Source: Paragyromitra xinjiangensis (taxonomy: Eukaryota; Ascomycota; Pezizomycetes; Pezizales; Discinaceae). Taken from it: a stretch of 64,000 nt of DNA. Location of the stretch: assembly GCA_038503065.1 (NCBI GenBank), contig JBCAMK010000019.1, forward strand, positions 186,001-250,000, given 5' to 3'. This document shows positions 43,365-55,936 of this stretch, piece by piece. A program made the position numbers and the translations under genes. Position 1 is the first letter of the stretch. Each line of letters opens with the position of its first letter. The notes under the pieces are model-generated. The model saw only the letters and a list, made by a program, of their open reading frames with translations, did no database searches and was not told the origin of the DNA.

Positions 43365-46300
43365 AGGTGTTTGGGGTTTTCGGTTTATTTCTGTGGGTAT
43401 AGTTTAGGGTTTAGTGGAGAGCAGAAACCAACGATGAGAAAGATCCGCTTCTGCTTAGTATTTCTCTCGGTCATGGATATTCTTTTGCGGGAATTTCGGA
43501 GTAAGGCAAAAACCACCGGCGATATTCTCCCGTGATAGAAGATAATTAATAGAAAGACCATAACGACTTACGGAAAAAAATATATGATGGCATCGAATGG
43601 CAAAGAACTAGGATGTATTCACGATTGAAAGAAACCCAACAACATGCAGCAAACGAGGAAAGCGAATAATGGAGATGGTTACTGTTATTACTGTTATGCA
43701 GTGAAGGAACCGTCAAGTATATTTAAAACGGAAGAGGGAGCTGAAACATTCGTGTTTAGAAGGAATTGAGCAAGACGAGATAGGAATGAATACGTGGTGC
43801 ATTCTACTACTTTAGGAGAGATACTAACTACTCAATACTGTGGAAATACGGACCCTTGTTGTTGCGTTTTGGGCTATGCCATTGTTCCTAGTTTGTTTTA
43901 GCTTTTGCTCTCGATATGGATTTACTTGGCCAGACTGCGTCTTTATGTCAGGCACCACTTGAGCCTTTACGTGCACCATAGCTCTAATGGCTACATATCC
44001 CCAGTAAAATTTATCTCACGTCTGTGCTGTAGGCGAAGAACCTATCCACCTATCTGTGTAGCAAGATCTCGGCGTGGTTAAATTATAGTTGGGTTTATAA
44101 TACGGTAGTTGCCATTCGCATACTTGGGAGAGATACTCGGGCTAGGATACCTTTTGCGTATAATACTAAAGGCATCTCTCATTCTTAGGGGATTGACTTA
44201 GTTGGCGGATAAAATAGAGCAAAGAGTAGTAAATACAGGAGAAATGATATAGTTTTAGCCAGAAAGAATTAGATTCCGAACCCTGCCCATATAACAGTAG
44301 AATGCTATAAATAAAAATTCGTTGGTATATAGAGGTTTATTTACTCGTAGCTCGCTAGTACGGGGGAGCACTCGTGACTTTCCCACCTCGCGATATCACC
44401 ACGATGTCTCATGATTCTTACCTCCTCTTCCCCCTCCTCCTCCAGCTTTCTCATAACCCCCATAATAATCCCACAAACCAAAGCACCTCAGCGACACCAA
44501 GATATCCAGCAACCCCCCCAATCTCAAACCCAACGACTCAAAACCAGTTCATCCTAACCGTCACATAATCACACAACATCACTCGCCAATACAATCCTCT
44601 CACGCCACAAACGTAACCACATCTGACACGTGAATAAAACACCCTCCAAAGCAACCCGAAATAGAAGCCCTGTTGATGTCTACATTTCAAAATCCCCTTA
44701 GCTTTGAGTTTCGGTTTCTTCCGTGAGTTCGGAAGCAACTAGACGCGGTTGAGGACACGGCTGGTGGGGGCGATAGGTACGGGAAGGGAACATGACGAGA
44801 TGGACTTTCTTACCGGATTGGATCAGTAGGTTGACGCGGAGTGTGTGGCCTAGTCTCTGCTAATTTTTTGTTGGTGTTTATCACTGCTAGGGCATGTTTT
44901 TTTCTTGCTAGAGGGGTTTGAAGTAATAGCAAAGATGCCGGGTTTCATCGTCTGGGATTCTTCTGCTCGATCTTCGTCTCCAACATCAGTCGCATCTTTT
45001 CTCATCTTCTCTCCCCAATCCCTCCGTCACCACAACAACGAATTCATCTCAATCATAAGTATCAGTAACCCCAAGGGGTCTTCCGGGGCCGAGGGATAGG
45101 GGAATTCTTGCGTGTAGATTGTGAATTGTGGATTGTGGATACATGACAGCTGGTAGTTTCAACCTGCCAACGGCCCACCAACCACATCTCCACAGAGCTT
45201 TCCGATTACATCCGAAATTTAGTAATTTGTACTGCACGAGTACTCTGCCTCGTGGGGTATGTATCCTCTATTCGTTTGGGCGGGATTTTGTGTTCTGCAG
45301 TGGACGCCACAACGCCACTAGGCTGAAGGTCAATGCGCCAGACCCAATCTGGATGGATCGTGAATTCGATTTTACGGTCAAAGCTGCATCCAACGGTCTA
45401 TAGGATACATACAATGCTTTATTGATTCTATTTTTGCATGGAAACTGAAAGGTTTTATCTGAGCTATTCAATTGACACTTGTCAAAACATTGCCAGGTTA
45501 ACTGAGACAGCGGTAGCTGTAACATCTCGCAGCGCTTCTATTCGAACTGGGCAAAAAATAAACATCGAAACGACACCATCCCCTGCTACCACGAGGCTCC
45601 AGTTTAATAAGTTCCAGGAGACATCGACAATCCAGATGAGCTCTGTGACGTCCATGACAGCCAATCGATCGTTATCAAACTAGATGTGCATCCGGCGTCC
45701 GGAATTGCTGCATCGTGCGCCGTATAGCCTGATACCTCAATCTCACTATCGACCAGGGAGAAGAGTGTTGATCATTGTCGCACAGTCGAGACAAAACGAA
45801 CTTTCCACAACGTGAGATCTCCAAGATTTCTCCGCAGGATGTCATTTCCGCATGTGGCTAACGGAGAAAAGTACAGAAGCTGAATTTCCACAGCACTCGC
45901 CACGGGGAGGGCGGGGAAATTGACCAACGGCCGTCGGCCGCAATCCACACCAAAGATGAAACGCGAGCTCCGGGGCTGGGGACCAATGAAGCCTCGCTTC
46001 TGAATTTCAGGGTTAGATCGGCTAACCCCGTTTGCGCTTCCCACGGTTCCACTGTCCGGGATACCACTGGCTGGCAGCCGCCTGTTGTCTCATTATTCCT
46101 GGTCGCACGAGCTCGCATTGGCCACTCGTTTGAATTTGCTTGTGGATCACCAACAGGCTCCCCCTTTCGATATTGGTGGTGAGAGTTGGTGTAAATAAAT
46201 ACATGTACCCATGGCTTCCCCCGTTTTTTCTTGTTGGTCTTTTTCCTTCGGTTTCCCGCTCCCTCGTGCTTGCATCGTTGGTTTCCCTTAATTCCTACAA

Positions 46301-46440
46301 AATCTCCGCGGTTCTTGAAAACATAAAACTTTAGCTACGCTGAGCGTACGCGATTGATATTCCTTTTTCTCAATCATATAATTACGAATCATTCCCATAG
46401 ACCAACGTGAACAGTGTTCCGATCAAAGACATCCAACATA
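43365..46440. other. Intergenic region, no gene supported
   Basis: Only short overlapping frames occur (at most about 91 codons), none with a family signature. 43.4-44.4 kb is AT-rich. The last 250 bases before 46441 are pyrimidine-rich and probably hold the promoter of the next gene. Confidence 0.5.
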
Positions 46441-47323
46441 ATGAGGCAAAGAGCGTTCTCCAGACCCGTTCCGATCGTGAGCACATCTCTTAAACCCTCA
46501 AATAATCAAAAACTAACCTAAACACCAGAAAACAAACCTCCCAGTGAAAGCCGGACTTCACGAAGACAAAGTCCCACCACTTCCACTAACCCCTCTCACT
46601 CCCCGAACCGAGCTTGAACTCCGTCGTTCCTGTAGAACCCTCCTCTCAGCACCATCTGCCTCCCCATACGCCGCCAGTCCAGCACCAACAGCAAAATATA
46701 CACCCTCGAACGTAACACGCTCATTCAGCACGACCACAAATGCGGACAAACCAACCTCCCCCGCCGTAGCTAAAGAAAAACTCGACCTCGTCCGTCACCT
46801 CTACGAAAAACCCCACCCCCCACCACCTCCCCCACTAGCAGACCCGGTCTCCCCCCTCTCCCCCACCTTCGTCTTCACCCCCTCCGTCGCGAAAAAGTTC
46901 TCCGTCTGCGACCTACGCGCGGATTCCATAATCGGAGATGGCTCAGAAACCCCTATCCTCCGGCGACGCCCAACCCTAATCGAAGTCTCCACTCGACCCA
47001 AAACAGCCGATATGCGTACCCGGAAGGTCCTAGACCGGATAAACCAAGTTTCTGAAGAGAAGGAGAAATTAGGGCTGTTTCCGGCAAGACCTAGCACATC
47101 ACATAATGCGGGAAGTGGAGCTTTTAAACTCGATCTTTCGGAACGTCCGTTACCGCCGCTTCCGGGGTTGAAGCCGGTGCAGAGGAGCCAGAGCGATAAT
47201 GATGTGGTGGTTGGGAAGGCTGGGAAGGCTGAGAAGGAGAGCAAAGGGTTGAGAGGACTGAGGAAACAGATATCGGTTTGGTTTGGGAGAAGGAGGGATG
47301 GGGGAGTAGCCGCGGCTGCGTGA
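46441..47323 (+). CDS. Proline-rich disordered protein with basic tail
   Basis: Two exons, 46441-46476 and 46529-47323 (intron GTGAGC...CCAG), give 276 aa. The first exon encodes only MRQRAFSRPVPI. The body is low in order, with PPLPLTPLTPRTE, a seven-Pro run (HPPPPPPLADP), PTLIEVSTRPKTADMRTRKVLDRINQV and RPLPPLPGLKPVQRSQSD, then a basic amphipathic end (LRGLRKQISVWFGRRR). The PPLPxL stretches could bind SH3 or profilin-like partners, and the C-terminal basic helix could bind membranes; both are guesses. No family recognised. A long 5' UTR with CT-rich stretches precedes it. Confidence 0.7.
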
Positions 47324-50138
47324 GGGTTTTAGTTTTCCCGCTTTATTCTACTTTCTTTGTATTATGTATCTTTAGTGTAGTATTTTTTGTGGATGGCGTT
47401 GGCGATGCGTGGTGTTTAGGACTGATTTTACTCAGTCAGATATTAGATGCACGTTGTGTCTAGATTTATTAATAAATCTCTTTTGTCTGGTGTTTCGTAC
47501 TGTCGTTGTTGAATAGCTTTTTAGTAGGCTGATTGGTGATGTTTCTTTGGCAAGAATGTAAGATAAACCCTAACCCATACAGGCAGATCAAAATTTCGGA
47601 TAAATTCAATACAAATAATTAAGTAAGAATTGGTGATCACGCTTGTTACTTGAAGCGAACTTGTAATTAAGAGCACCTAAGGATCGTACATCGGTTAAAC
47701 TCTATTTTATTAGTAGTGCATATGTACTTTATGGTGCTATTCCAAGGATCATTGAGGGTAGCAGATAAATACGCCGAGCCTGAGAGACCTGCCATAAATG
47801 TGAGTTGCTTGTTGGTTTATCGCTTAACGGGTAGGGAATTGCAGTAGCGGTACTGGGTTCAGGCTTACTCTCAAGGCTGCAGATGATGGGTGTTTACGGC
47901 TTTAGTGTTTCGAATGAGGATGCGGGTGTTGGGATGGACCTAGAAGCTTAAGGCTGGTAGGCACGATTAGTGGTGTTGGATTTAGTTATTCGATATCTTG
48001 AAGTTGTTCAGGCATCTATTTAGAGTGAAAAAGGATGAGTAATACAATCGTGGTATAGCTATGTGACGGAAGATCGCTTGTTTATGCTTTGCAGTTACCG
48101 TTCAAGATTAGTACATAACACGTGTCTGTTTCTGAGGTTAAATGGAATTAGGTTTATCTGCTGTGTATGCACCTCTGGACAGCTGCTTTTGATTAGCATC
48201 ATTCCGGATCATAGACGATCACTCGGGTCCACCGACCAATGAGCTTGTTGGGGATACTTGTTTTGATAGGTCTTCTTATTATCAACGTACGAGGAAGAGT
48301 TTGAGGCGAGATTTCAGTGATTTTTATGGTGAAGCTTATTACCTTTCAGGTTTTGGTGTTGACGAGATAGAGGTTAATCAAACTCTCTTCATAGCGAGCT
48401 GTTGAGTGTTTTTTGGTTTATCTCGTTAGGGTTGTTAGCAAGAAGGTATGGCATGAAGTGTGGAGGTGTGGGCTTGGCATCCTCTTTTCTCTTTTGCTAC
48501 TTTGGCGTGTTTGTCGGGGGATGGGTTAGGGGAACGCGTAGTTAAAATCTCTAGAGGTCGCGAAATATAGTGTGGATAAAGCGGAAGTAATTTCTCTAGC
48601 GACAAGACCCTATTGATTTCTTTGCGTAAGGGCTTCAAAGAGATATTAAATATTCTTGTTGATTTGTATTGAGTTCGTCATTTCTTGAGTCTTCGATCTT
48701 GTTAGGTATCTGTATTGAGGCATCAACTTACTTCTAGGTGTTGGTTTGGGAACCAAAATCCTACGTTGTAACTCCTGAACTTGTGATTATACTGCTAACT
48801 TCTCTAAGGTTCCCCAAAACCGCTAGAATGTGCTATGGCTCGGCCATATAAATTGGGAAGTATGTTCTGTATTCAATTGTATATATCGGTGGTGATATTC
48901 TATGACGCAGTACCGGTAGTAATAGATGGGGCTGTTGGGGGCTCTAACTAGTGTTAATCATATACTATCACTGGTCAAGGGAGTGTCCGATCCCATGTTC
49001 TGTAAAACCCTAAATCAAGGACGCTACTGTTCTCAATTCTTATCATAAGTTTTCGTTTAGGAGAAGCTCAGCAGCCACTACTCTTGCCGCTACCTCTGCA
49101 AAGGCTTTGATTGATAGTGAATATAATTTCCTTGATTTATCCCATACTATAGCTATGGGGCAGTGGTTGTTTAGATTTTCGAAAACGAAGCGAATATAGT
49201 CCTCAATTTCTTACAGACGAAGGGATAGACCTGAGCTTGGCTATTTAAAAGATCGACCAAATCGTGTCATCTGGTATCCATAATGCTTGTGTTCAATCGA
49301 AGTGCGGGTTCTCAACCCCATGAATATCAACCTCAATTTCCAGTATCTCTTCTAATCGCAAAAGGTGCAACGGGTATGATAATCTACGAGCAGACACCTG
49401 GCTTTACAAATGAAATCATAGAATAAGACTAGACATCAGGGTCATCCCTAGTCAACCGAGCCTCGAAAGTTGGGGATTGATTGATCGATGGATGCAATGG
49501 TGGAGTCTCACGGGGGTAATATTCGAAGGGCTGGTGTTTCATAGACGGATAATGTTTCGTGGCTAAACTGGGGAAGCTATGGCATCTATGATCTGCGATT
49601 AGTTTGCTTTGTGCTCTTCGGCTGTTCTTCATCTTATGTAAGACAAGTATATATTTTTCAATTATGGTGGCAATTGTGTGTGATTGGTGCCAAGGAATGA
49701 ATTTTGAAGTGCCATTAAGGCTCCGGCATGAGATTTCGGGGATGTTGGACCAACGTATTTAAGGCGGCATTGTACGAAGAAGTTCCGTTTAAATATCATA
49801 GAACTACTCTATGTTTTGTAAGGATTGATATTGAGGTGCCATGGCAACTTTCCGAATGAGCGAATTGAATATTCTAGTGAATAGCTCACTGGTAAAAACG
49901 GTAATTTGAACAGTACATTCAATTCTCAAGGTATAAAGCGACTACTCAGAGCTAGTACCATAAAAAGTGTGCCCTTTTGACGTCTGGAGCACGGACAATT
50001 CCGGCAAAGCTCCCAATGTGACTAGATGACATATTGAAGCAGAAACGCGAAACAGCAACCCAATACAGCCCACCCAACTTAATCACAAATAAACCGCCAG
50101 AACATTATGAACACCAACATCTGCCATAAAAGACATAA
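47324..50138. other. Intergenic region, no gene supported
   Basis: About 2.8 kb of T/G-rich plus-strand DNA with stop codons in all frames. Longest frames are about 67 codons. Nothing recognisable. Confidence 0.55.
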
Positions 50139-51038
50139 TCAATCTTCGATATCATCCCTCGAAAACCCATTATTCATCTCCTCCATAATTCCGTTGATAA
50201 TATCCGGAAGTGCCTCTAGTTCATCCGTTGGAGGATCCGGATCCTCAAAGAGTCGGCGAAGATTTTCGGCACAGGCTTCGAAGCGAAGTTGAAAGTCAGC
50301 TGCAGCGGGAAGTCCATTTTTTTTGCCAGTGGGTGCGTACATCGTGGTATCCTCGGGGATAGATTCGAGCGAATTAGTGGGGGATGTGGAAGCTGAGTGG
50401 AATGATTCACGTTTGAGGAACTTTGGTGGTGTGAGGAATGCATCATCCATCGAGAATGGTGTAGTTTGAAGTTCTATATCAGCACTACTGTATTCGATTT
50501 CCCACGGGGGTCTCGCTGTATCCTGGATTTTTGTCTCTCTTGGTGAGATGGATGGTGGGGTGTAAATCTCTGGCGAATCTGGAAAAATGGATCCAGCTCT
50601 ATCCTCTATTCCACCTAAAGTATCACAGTCTGACCCTAGGATGTCAGCCTGCAGACGAGCCCTTTTTTCCTTCCGGTATCGAATCATTTCCCTCAGTAGC
50701 CGCATAAACTTCTCTTCTTCCTTCTGCTTTGCTGTGAGTTCTTTCGGGGATCTTCTCTGAGAGGTGTGTTTCCTCTTCTTGGTCTGTCTGAGATCATATG
50801 CTGGCTGCTTCGGAGGTGGCGTTTCGTCTGCTGAAATGAGCGGAGAAGACTCTTTCACGCTTAGAAGCTCGCTCACAGTGAACTTTGATGATTCGAAAGG
50901 TAACAATTCTTGTTTGATCTTGATTGCTGGTGGCGTAGCAGAACGGGACTTAATTATCTCATAAGGTAGAACTTTGCTAGTCCTGGGCATTTCGGATGGC
51001 CCAGAGCCCGTGGAGGTATGATGGGTGATGGAATCCAT
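50139..51038 (-). CDS. Charged unknown protein, probably nuclear
   Basis: A single-exon 299-aa protein. The N-terminal ~110 residues are disordered and rich in Ser/Thr-Pro. A strongly basic central segment (DLRQTKKRKHTSQRRSPKE, then KQKEEEKFMRLLREMIRYRKEKRARLQ, about residues 83-135) is predicted to form a helix or coiled coil with bipartite nuclear-signal character. The C-terminal ~70 residues (FQLRFEACAENLRRLFED..., ELEALPDIINGIMEEMNNGF) look like two short helices. No family recognised. The ATG is preceded by stops and the composition is clearly coding. Confidence 0.72.
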   Translation of the reverse strand: MDSITHHTSTGSGPSEMPRTSKVLPYEIIKSRSATPPAIKIKQELLPFESSKFTVSELLSVKESSPLISADETPPPKQPAYDLRQTKKRKHTSQRRSPKELTAKQKEEEKFMRLLREMIRYRKEKRARLQADILGSDCDTLGGIEDRAGSIFPDSPEIYTPPSISPRETKIQDTARPPWEIEYSSADIELQTTPFSMDDAFLTPPKFLKRESFHSASTSPTNSLESIPEDTTMYAPTGKKNGLPAAADFQLRFEACAENLRRLFEDPDPPTDELEALPDIINGIMEEMNNGFSRDDIED

Positions 51039-52904
51039 AGTGATGGCTTGATGGATCAGTACTTCTATTTCAATGTTAGTGGCGGGCTAGAAAGTTGAGA
51101 GAGAGAAATGAGGGATGAGGGATTAAAGTACTTAGGGAGACAGATTCGGTACTGGAATTTAAAATCCAGGAGTTCGGAGAGTATTCAAGCCCGTGAGGAA
51201 TAATTTGTGTTGTGGGGAATGGAGTGGAGGTCAGTCAGAAAGTACTGTTTCGCTAGGGCTTGTGTTGCCTAGGTTACAGGGCAGTGGGCAGCAGGTCCGA
51301 GCGTTGTGGGACCCAGTTCCTGGGGTGTTTTTGTCTTTGAGTCATTGGGGTTCTAGTATAAGTTTAGCTACACGAAGGATTCGTTTTTCTTGAGGCTATG
51401 GAGAAATAGGTCTCCCTCGGATGAAAGTTGTATTCGATGTCGTTAGTTTTCTAGATCGACGTGCTCCGGGCCCTAGAAGAAGCTATTGTGAGCCAGATTG
51501 ATAATGTAGGGTCAATGATAAATTGGCTTGTTGAGTTGGTGTTAACGAGTTATCGCGTTGCTCTTAGGACAACTTACCTATCGAGAAATGGTGGGCATGG
51601 GATCAAGTCAATCGGAGTGGGGAGAGTTTGAAAGTGCTGTGATGCAAGATAGACCTGCTGTATGGGGACTAAAGGTCGAGGAAGAAGTTGAAGGAGTTGG
51701 AGAGTATGTACTACTGGGTACCTGGTAGATTTTTATATCATGAAGTGATTTGTGGCAGCACTCGAAGTTACTGGTGGGGCGTCTGAGCAACTGGTCATAT
51801 ATTTGGAAAGTTCGACGGGTGAATTTAATCTTCCTCTACCTATCGGGAGCTATGGAGGTGGGTATTAGGTCTTGTAGCCTGGGTAAGAAGTGGACAGAAG
51901 ATGTGCCCATTCTAGAGGGAAAACGGTGGTTAGCTATCTTCTGGAAAAATCTTTGGTAGTTATTGATTGACCATAGCCTCCTTCTGCCATTTGCCTCTTC
52001 TAAAAAGTGCAGACTTCATAATTCATGCTTTGCTGTCCCACGCGCTATTTTCGTCCAAACCCTTTAGGACGATAACATTTGAGGCCAGGGCAAACGCAAT
52101 ACATATCCTCTGCAGTCCTTCGGCCCTTCGGAGTAAATGATAGATGGATATCTCGTTAGGTGTATATGTAGCCTCGACGCGATTGAAATATCGGATAACC
52201 GCATGGAATCTTCTTGCCGGTCTCATAGGTGCTTTGGCATAGATCTCAGAAGAAGAATACTAAAATGGGGGGAGAAAATTACCCTCTTACTTTGGTGACT
52301 AGTGTTGTAACACTACAATCAATGTAATAAGGTACTGTTTGTATTTCTCAGTTTGCCACGGGAGTCTCTTGCAATGCCGCCTTGTTGATTGGTAGTTAAG
52401 TTGGAAGATGTAAGGCAAGGATTTTTGTGGTGGATGTGGTGTTTATGGTGGAAGTTGTGATCCTGTGTTGTGGGGGAGGTTGCTGGGAGTGGGTGAGTTT
52501 CGTGTATCATCACGGAACATGATCGTTTTTGGTATAGGAGCTAGAATATGTAATGGAATCTCTCATAACCTATTGGGTTGAAATCGCCAATGAAATAGGA
52601 TGCAAAGTGCAGATAGTCTCACAGCTAGCTTCATTTAGCCTTCAGGTTTGTATTGCCGTTTGAGAGCGTGTAAAGTGAATAGCAAGGAGTGTGAGTTGGG
52701 CGATGCTGAACCGTGATAAGTAATTGATGGACAGATACGTTTGACTAAAGAAGTTAGTCATCTAGTTGCGTATAGGTTTTCTTTGTTTGTTTATTATGCG
52801 CCGCTGCAAATATCATAGAATGGATTTGAGCCGTAAATGAACGCATTTTTTTAGTAACATCTTGACCTACATAGAAACTAATCCATTGCTCCCATCTGTC
52901 CTTG

Positions 52905-53149
52905 GTTACTAGGGGCTGCCCATGTGTTACTGGGAGGGGGAAGTAGTAGGAAGGTGGATTTGACAGCAAAGGTACATGTATATTGGCTCATGGTGGCTCT
53001 CATCTATTCGGCACACCAAGCTACATGTAGTCAAGAGCCCACTCAACCTCTTCCCGTGATATGCATGTATTATTTTAAATCAATTACAGGTATGAGCGTA
53101 TTTTAGCAGGGTAACCCCAGGTTTTTGCACTTTTCCTTATTTTATATAC
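52905..53149 (+). repeat. Direct repeat, copy A
   Basis: Begins TTACTAGGGGCTGCCCATGTG and ends GGTAACCCCAGG...CCTTATTTTATATA. Blocks such as GGGGAAGTAGTAGGA, TTTGACAGCAAAGGTA, CACACCAAGCTA, TTTTAAATCAATTACA and AGCAGGGTAACCCCA recur in the same order in copy B about 630 bp downstream. Confidence 0.8.
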
Positions 53150-53338
53150 CAGATGCGAAGTCGCAGAGATAGTAGACTATGGGAGCGAGAGATTGAGCGG
53201 GGAAAAATTATTTTCATCAGATCAGATCAGACTGGACGATATAGTAGAACAGTATTCCATATGCAGCTCCAGTGATACAAATTACGCCTGCTACACGCTC
53301 CAACGGCTCAAGACCAAGCTAAGGGGACATAGGATCAA

Positions 53339-53438
53339 GGTCTTGTAGCCCAAGTGGAGTAGGGATGGTAATGCTGATCCGAAGTATTCGGTGAAATAAC
53401 GAACTCAGCCAACGCAGGTTCGAATCCTGCCTCGACCA
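53339..53438 (+). tRNA. tRNA-like element, isotype unclear, probably degenerate
   Basis: A good internal A box (TAGCCCAAGTGG) and B box (GGTTCGAATCC) are present. The T arm is perfect (GCAGG/CCTGC), and a T-run terminator follows the CTCGACCA end. The acceptor 5' side GGTCTTG pairs with CTCGACC at five of seven positions. GCTGA...TCAGC can form an anticodon stem, but the interval is longer than a normal arm, so an intron or an insertion after the A box is needed. Could be a real intron-containing tRNA, a pseudogene or a SINE head. Confidence 0.5.
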
Positions 53439-53536
53439 AATTTTTTTCTCTTACTACAGAGGCTGCTCACGACCACATTGGGTATTGTAGGAGAGGGTAG
53501 GAGGGTGATTTTAGCAGTCAAGCCATAATTTACTTA

Positions 53537-53863
53537 GTACTAAGGGCTGCCATGTGTTACAACATGGGCGTTGGTAAGGGGAAGTAGTAGGAGAGTGAAT
53601 TTGACAGCAAAGGTATATTAGTTCATGATGACTCTCTCATCTATTCAACACACCAAGCTAGTTAGGAGTCCACTTAGTTGAGAATATTCCTCCCTTCTCG
53701 CTTCACTTCGCTCGTTACGCTAAAAGATCGTCATGTTTTGGCTTCTCAGCCTCATCCCCATGAGATATTATTTAAAATCAATTACATGTAGGCTACTTTT
53801 GGTGCCTTGGGGTTCCCAGTGTAGCAGGGTAACCCCAAGTTTCTGCCCCTTCCTTATTTTATA
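53537..53863 (+). repeat. Direct repeat, copy B
   Basis: Same block order as copy A but longer. It has an extra ~80-bp segment (CTCCCTTCTCGCTTCACTTC... onward, about 53690-53765) absent from copy A. It ends GGTAACCCCAAG...CCTTATTTTATATATATAGA. Differences between the copies are substitutions and indels. Confidence 0.8.
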
Positions 53864-54104
53864 TATATAGATATAGATTGATCAAGCTTCGTTTTTCATC
53901 ACCAGAACCACAGATTCTCAGCAACGTAAATCCGCTCGAAATCTATCAATTGTTAAGTGTCTTTCCTCATCAACTTTGTACAGAACCAATGTTCTATGGC
54001 CTTTGAAGGATGATAGCTGATGACAAACAGATCTCTCACCATAAAATACCCTCGGTTTCGAGAAGCGCAAACACTGAATCTCACGCTTAAATCTCAGTCT
54101 CCGA

Positions 54105-55067
54105 ATGGCTCACACAATGGAAACGATTCCCACAATCACCAACCCGAACTGGATGGATGAAGAGCATCAAGCTTTTGTCCCAAAAAAGGATGAAATGCCG
54201 GTTGAAACTACCGTAAAACCACCCAGAAAGCGCCGCCCTAGAAATGCAGGAAGGCCTCAAGGTTGCCCGAATCAACTTGTTTCGAGTGATAACACGCATT
54301 CTTTCCCGGTGAGTAATAATTTAATCCTATGAATGAGATTGAAGGCTGACTCGCAACAGAATGGAAGCGGAAAAACTCCTACTGCTCGCAAGACGAGTCG
54401 GTCTGTTCCTGGTATGGCTAGACCAGCTGGACATAATTTGGGGCTGGCTACTATCGAACCTCCAAGAAATCCTACCAATTTCCCAAAGCCTCGTCACACA
54501 CCAATTGTGATAGCAACAGGGGAGGCGGGTGAAAAGAAGCCTGTGCCGTATCACCGCCGAGGTAGGTTTGAACTAGCGATGCGGCCCCAGGCTTATCGAG
54601 TCATCACTGTGCGAATTCTAACGAGGAGATAGGTAGGAGCTCTTTGTTCTTAGGTGCTAAACCTGCGGCTACTACCAAACCACGGCCATTCCCTCTCCAG
54701 ATTCTGGACTACATCATGCCAAACAACTCTCTCTCTAAGCCTCAAAGTACCAAATATGCTCAGCGCGAGAAGCCCATCACGCCCTTTTGTCTACGATTTC
54801 ACTGCCGTCAATCGTGTCGCGACGCGAGGGAGTTTTGGGCTCAACAGAAGAAGTTGGCCGAGGAGAAATTGGCGTTGGTTATCAACGGTCCAGTTTCTGA
54901 TCAGAATATTCAAGGTGCGTTGCAAATCGTTATTTTATTGTTGGGCATTGCTAATTGTTGACTGGGTTTGGGTTTCAGCTGAATATGACGCGAGCGATCT
55001 GAAGGCAGCGAGGAATGCGCGTCGTAGCCCTGCTGTTAATACCAATCGTGACTTGTTTTCTTTCTAG
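54105..55067 (+). CDS. Unknown protein with AT-hook-like motif
   Basis: Four exons (54105-54308, 54360-54561, 54654-54914, 54979-55067) give 251 aa without internal stops. The N-terminal third carries KPPRKRRPRNAGRPQGCP, resembling an AT-hook (basic residues around a GRP core); a second weaker basic patch is ARKTSRSVPGMARPAG. The C-terminal part has a Cys/His-containing stretch (CLRFHCRQSCRDAREFW) and a helix (AQQKKLAEEKLALV). A chromatin-associated role is possible. The full protein is not one I recognise. Introns are short with standard ends (GTGAGT...ACAG, GTAGGT...TTAG, GTGCGT...TCAG). It lies 870 bp before the Cdc7 gene in the same direction. Confidence 0.7.
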
Positions 55068-55936
55068 GTTTAGCCTCTTACCAAATACTATGCTAGGGGG
55101 TGAGAATGGCAGGTGCAGTGTTATGGGTGGGTATGAACGGGGGAAAACCATAATCTGCGTAGACTACATGTACATGTATTAGTGTAGATTTAGTGATAAT
55201 CTAGCATTGTCCATGAACAGAGATGTATTAATAACCCTCAATTAGTATCTTGTCATTCTTTGATCGTGCTCAAGTACAGAAGAAATCAATGCGAACTACC
55301 CTAGCGCTGAATTTCCATTGTATAGCTATCCTGGGAAGAAGCTCGATGTGGTTTTCTATATCGTGATTGATGAGAAGCTAATACTCTGTAGAAGTGTGGT
55401 TTGTGGGGTCTGGTGTATCGCTTCTCTTCTACGCGCAAAGCTATCGTGTACTAGTTAGACATTAGGAAATTACATCTACACACGGTCAACCAATCACGAG
55501 CGAAGCGATGCTACAGGTGCCTGGTGGTGTTTGATACGCGCATGGATTATATCTTCTACTTGTGAATCTACCGCCAAGCACCATTTAGAGCTGGATTGGT
55601 GGCGCTAACCCCTAATCCTGGCTATATGTATGTAAAAGAAAATCAACGCGCGCAAAGCCTCCGCAGGAACATGTCTTGCAAGTAATGCTTGGCAAAATCA
55701 CGTATAGTTTCGTCCTCCCTTCATGAATCTTGTGCTTTACCATCTTTTCATCCCGACATCCACAACTCGTGGAAACTGAAAGATCTTGCTTCGTATTGAT
55801 TACAAGTCTGCTACCAACATCGGGAACTCTACCCCCTTCTAGTTAACTTAGGTAAGATATCTCTGAATAAAAGATGAAGTAATACTAACTCAATATAGTA
55901 TCAATTTACTAGGAGAATAAGCCTCTTGGAGCAGCT
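55068..55936. other. Intergenic region upstream of Cdc7 gene
   Basis: Spacer between two co-directional genes. No frame of note; the end is AT-rich (GAATAAAAGATGAAGTAATACT). Nothing else recognised. Confidence 0.55.

Larger units (their letters stand above)
51039..54104. other. Repeat-bearing intergenic region
   Basis: No protein gene is supported. It contains two related repeat copies (52905-53149 and 53537-53863) around a tRNA-like element (53339-53438). The left 1.8 kb has only short frames. Confidence 0.55.
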
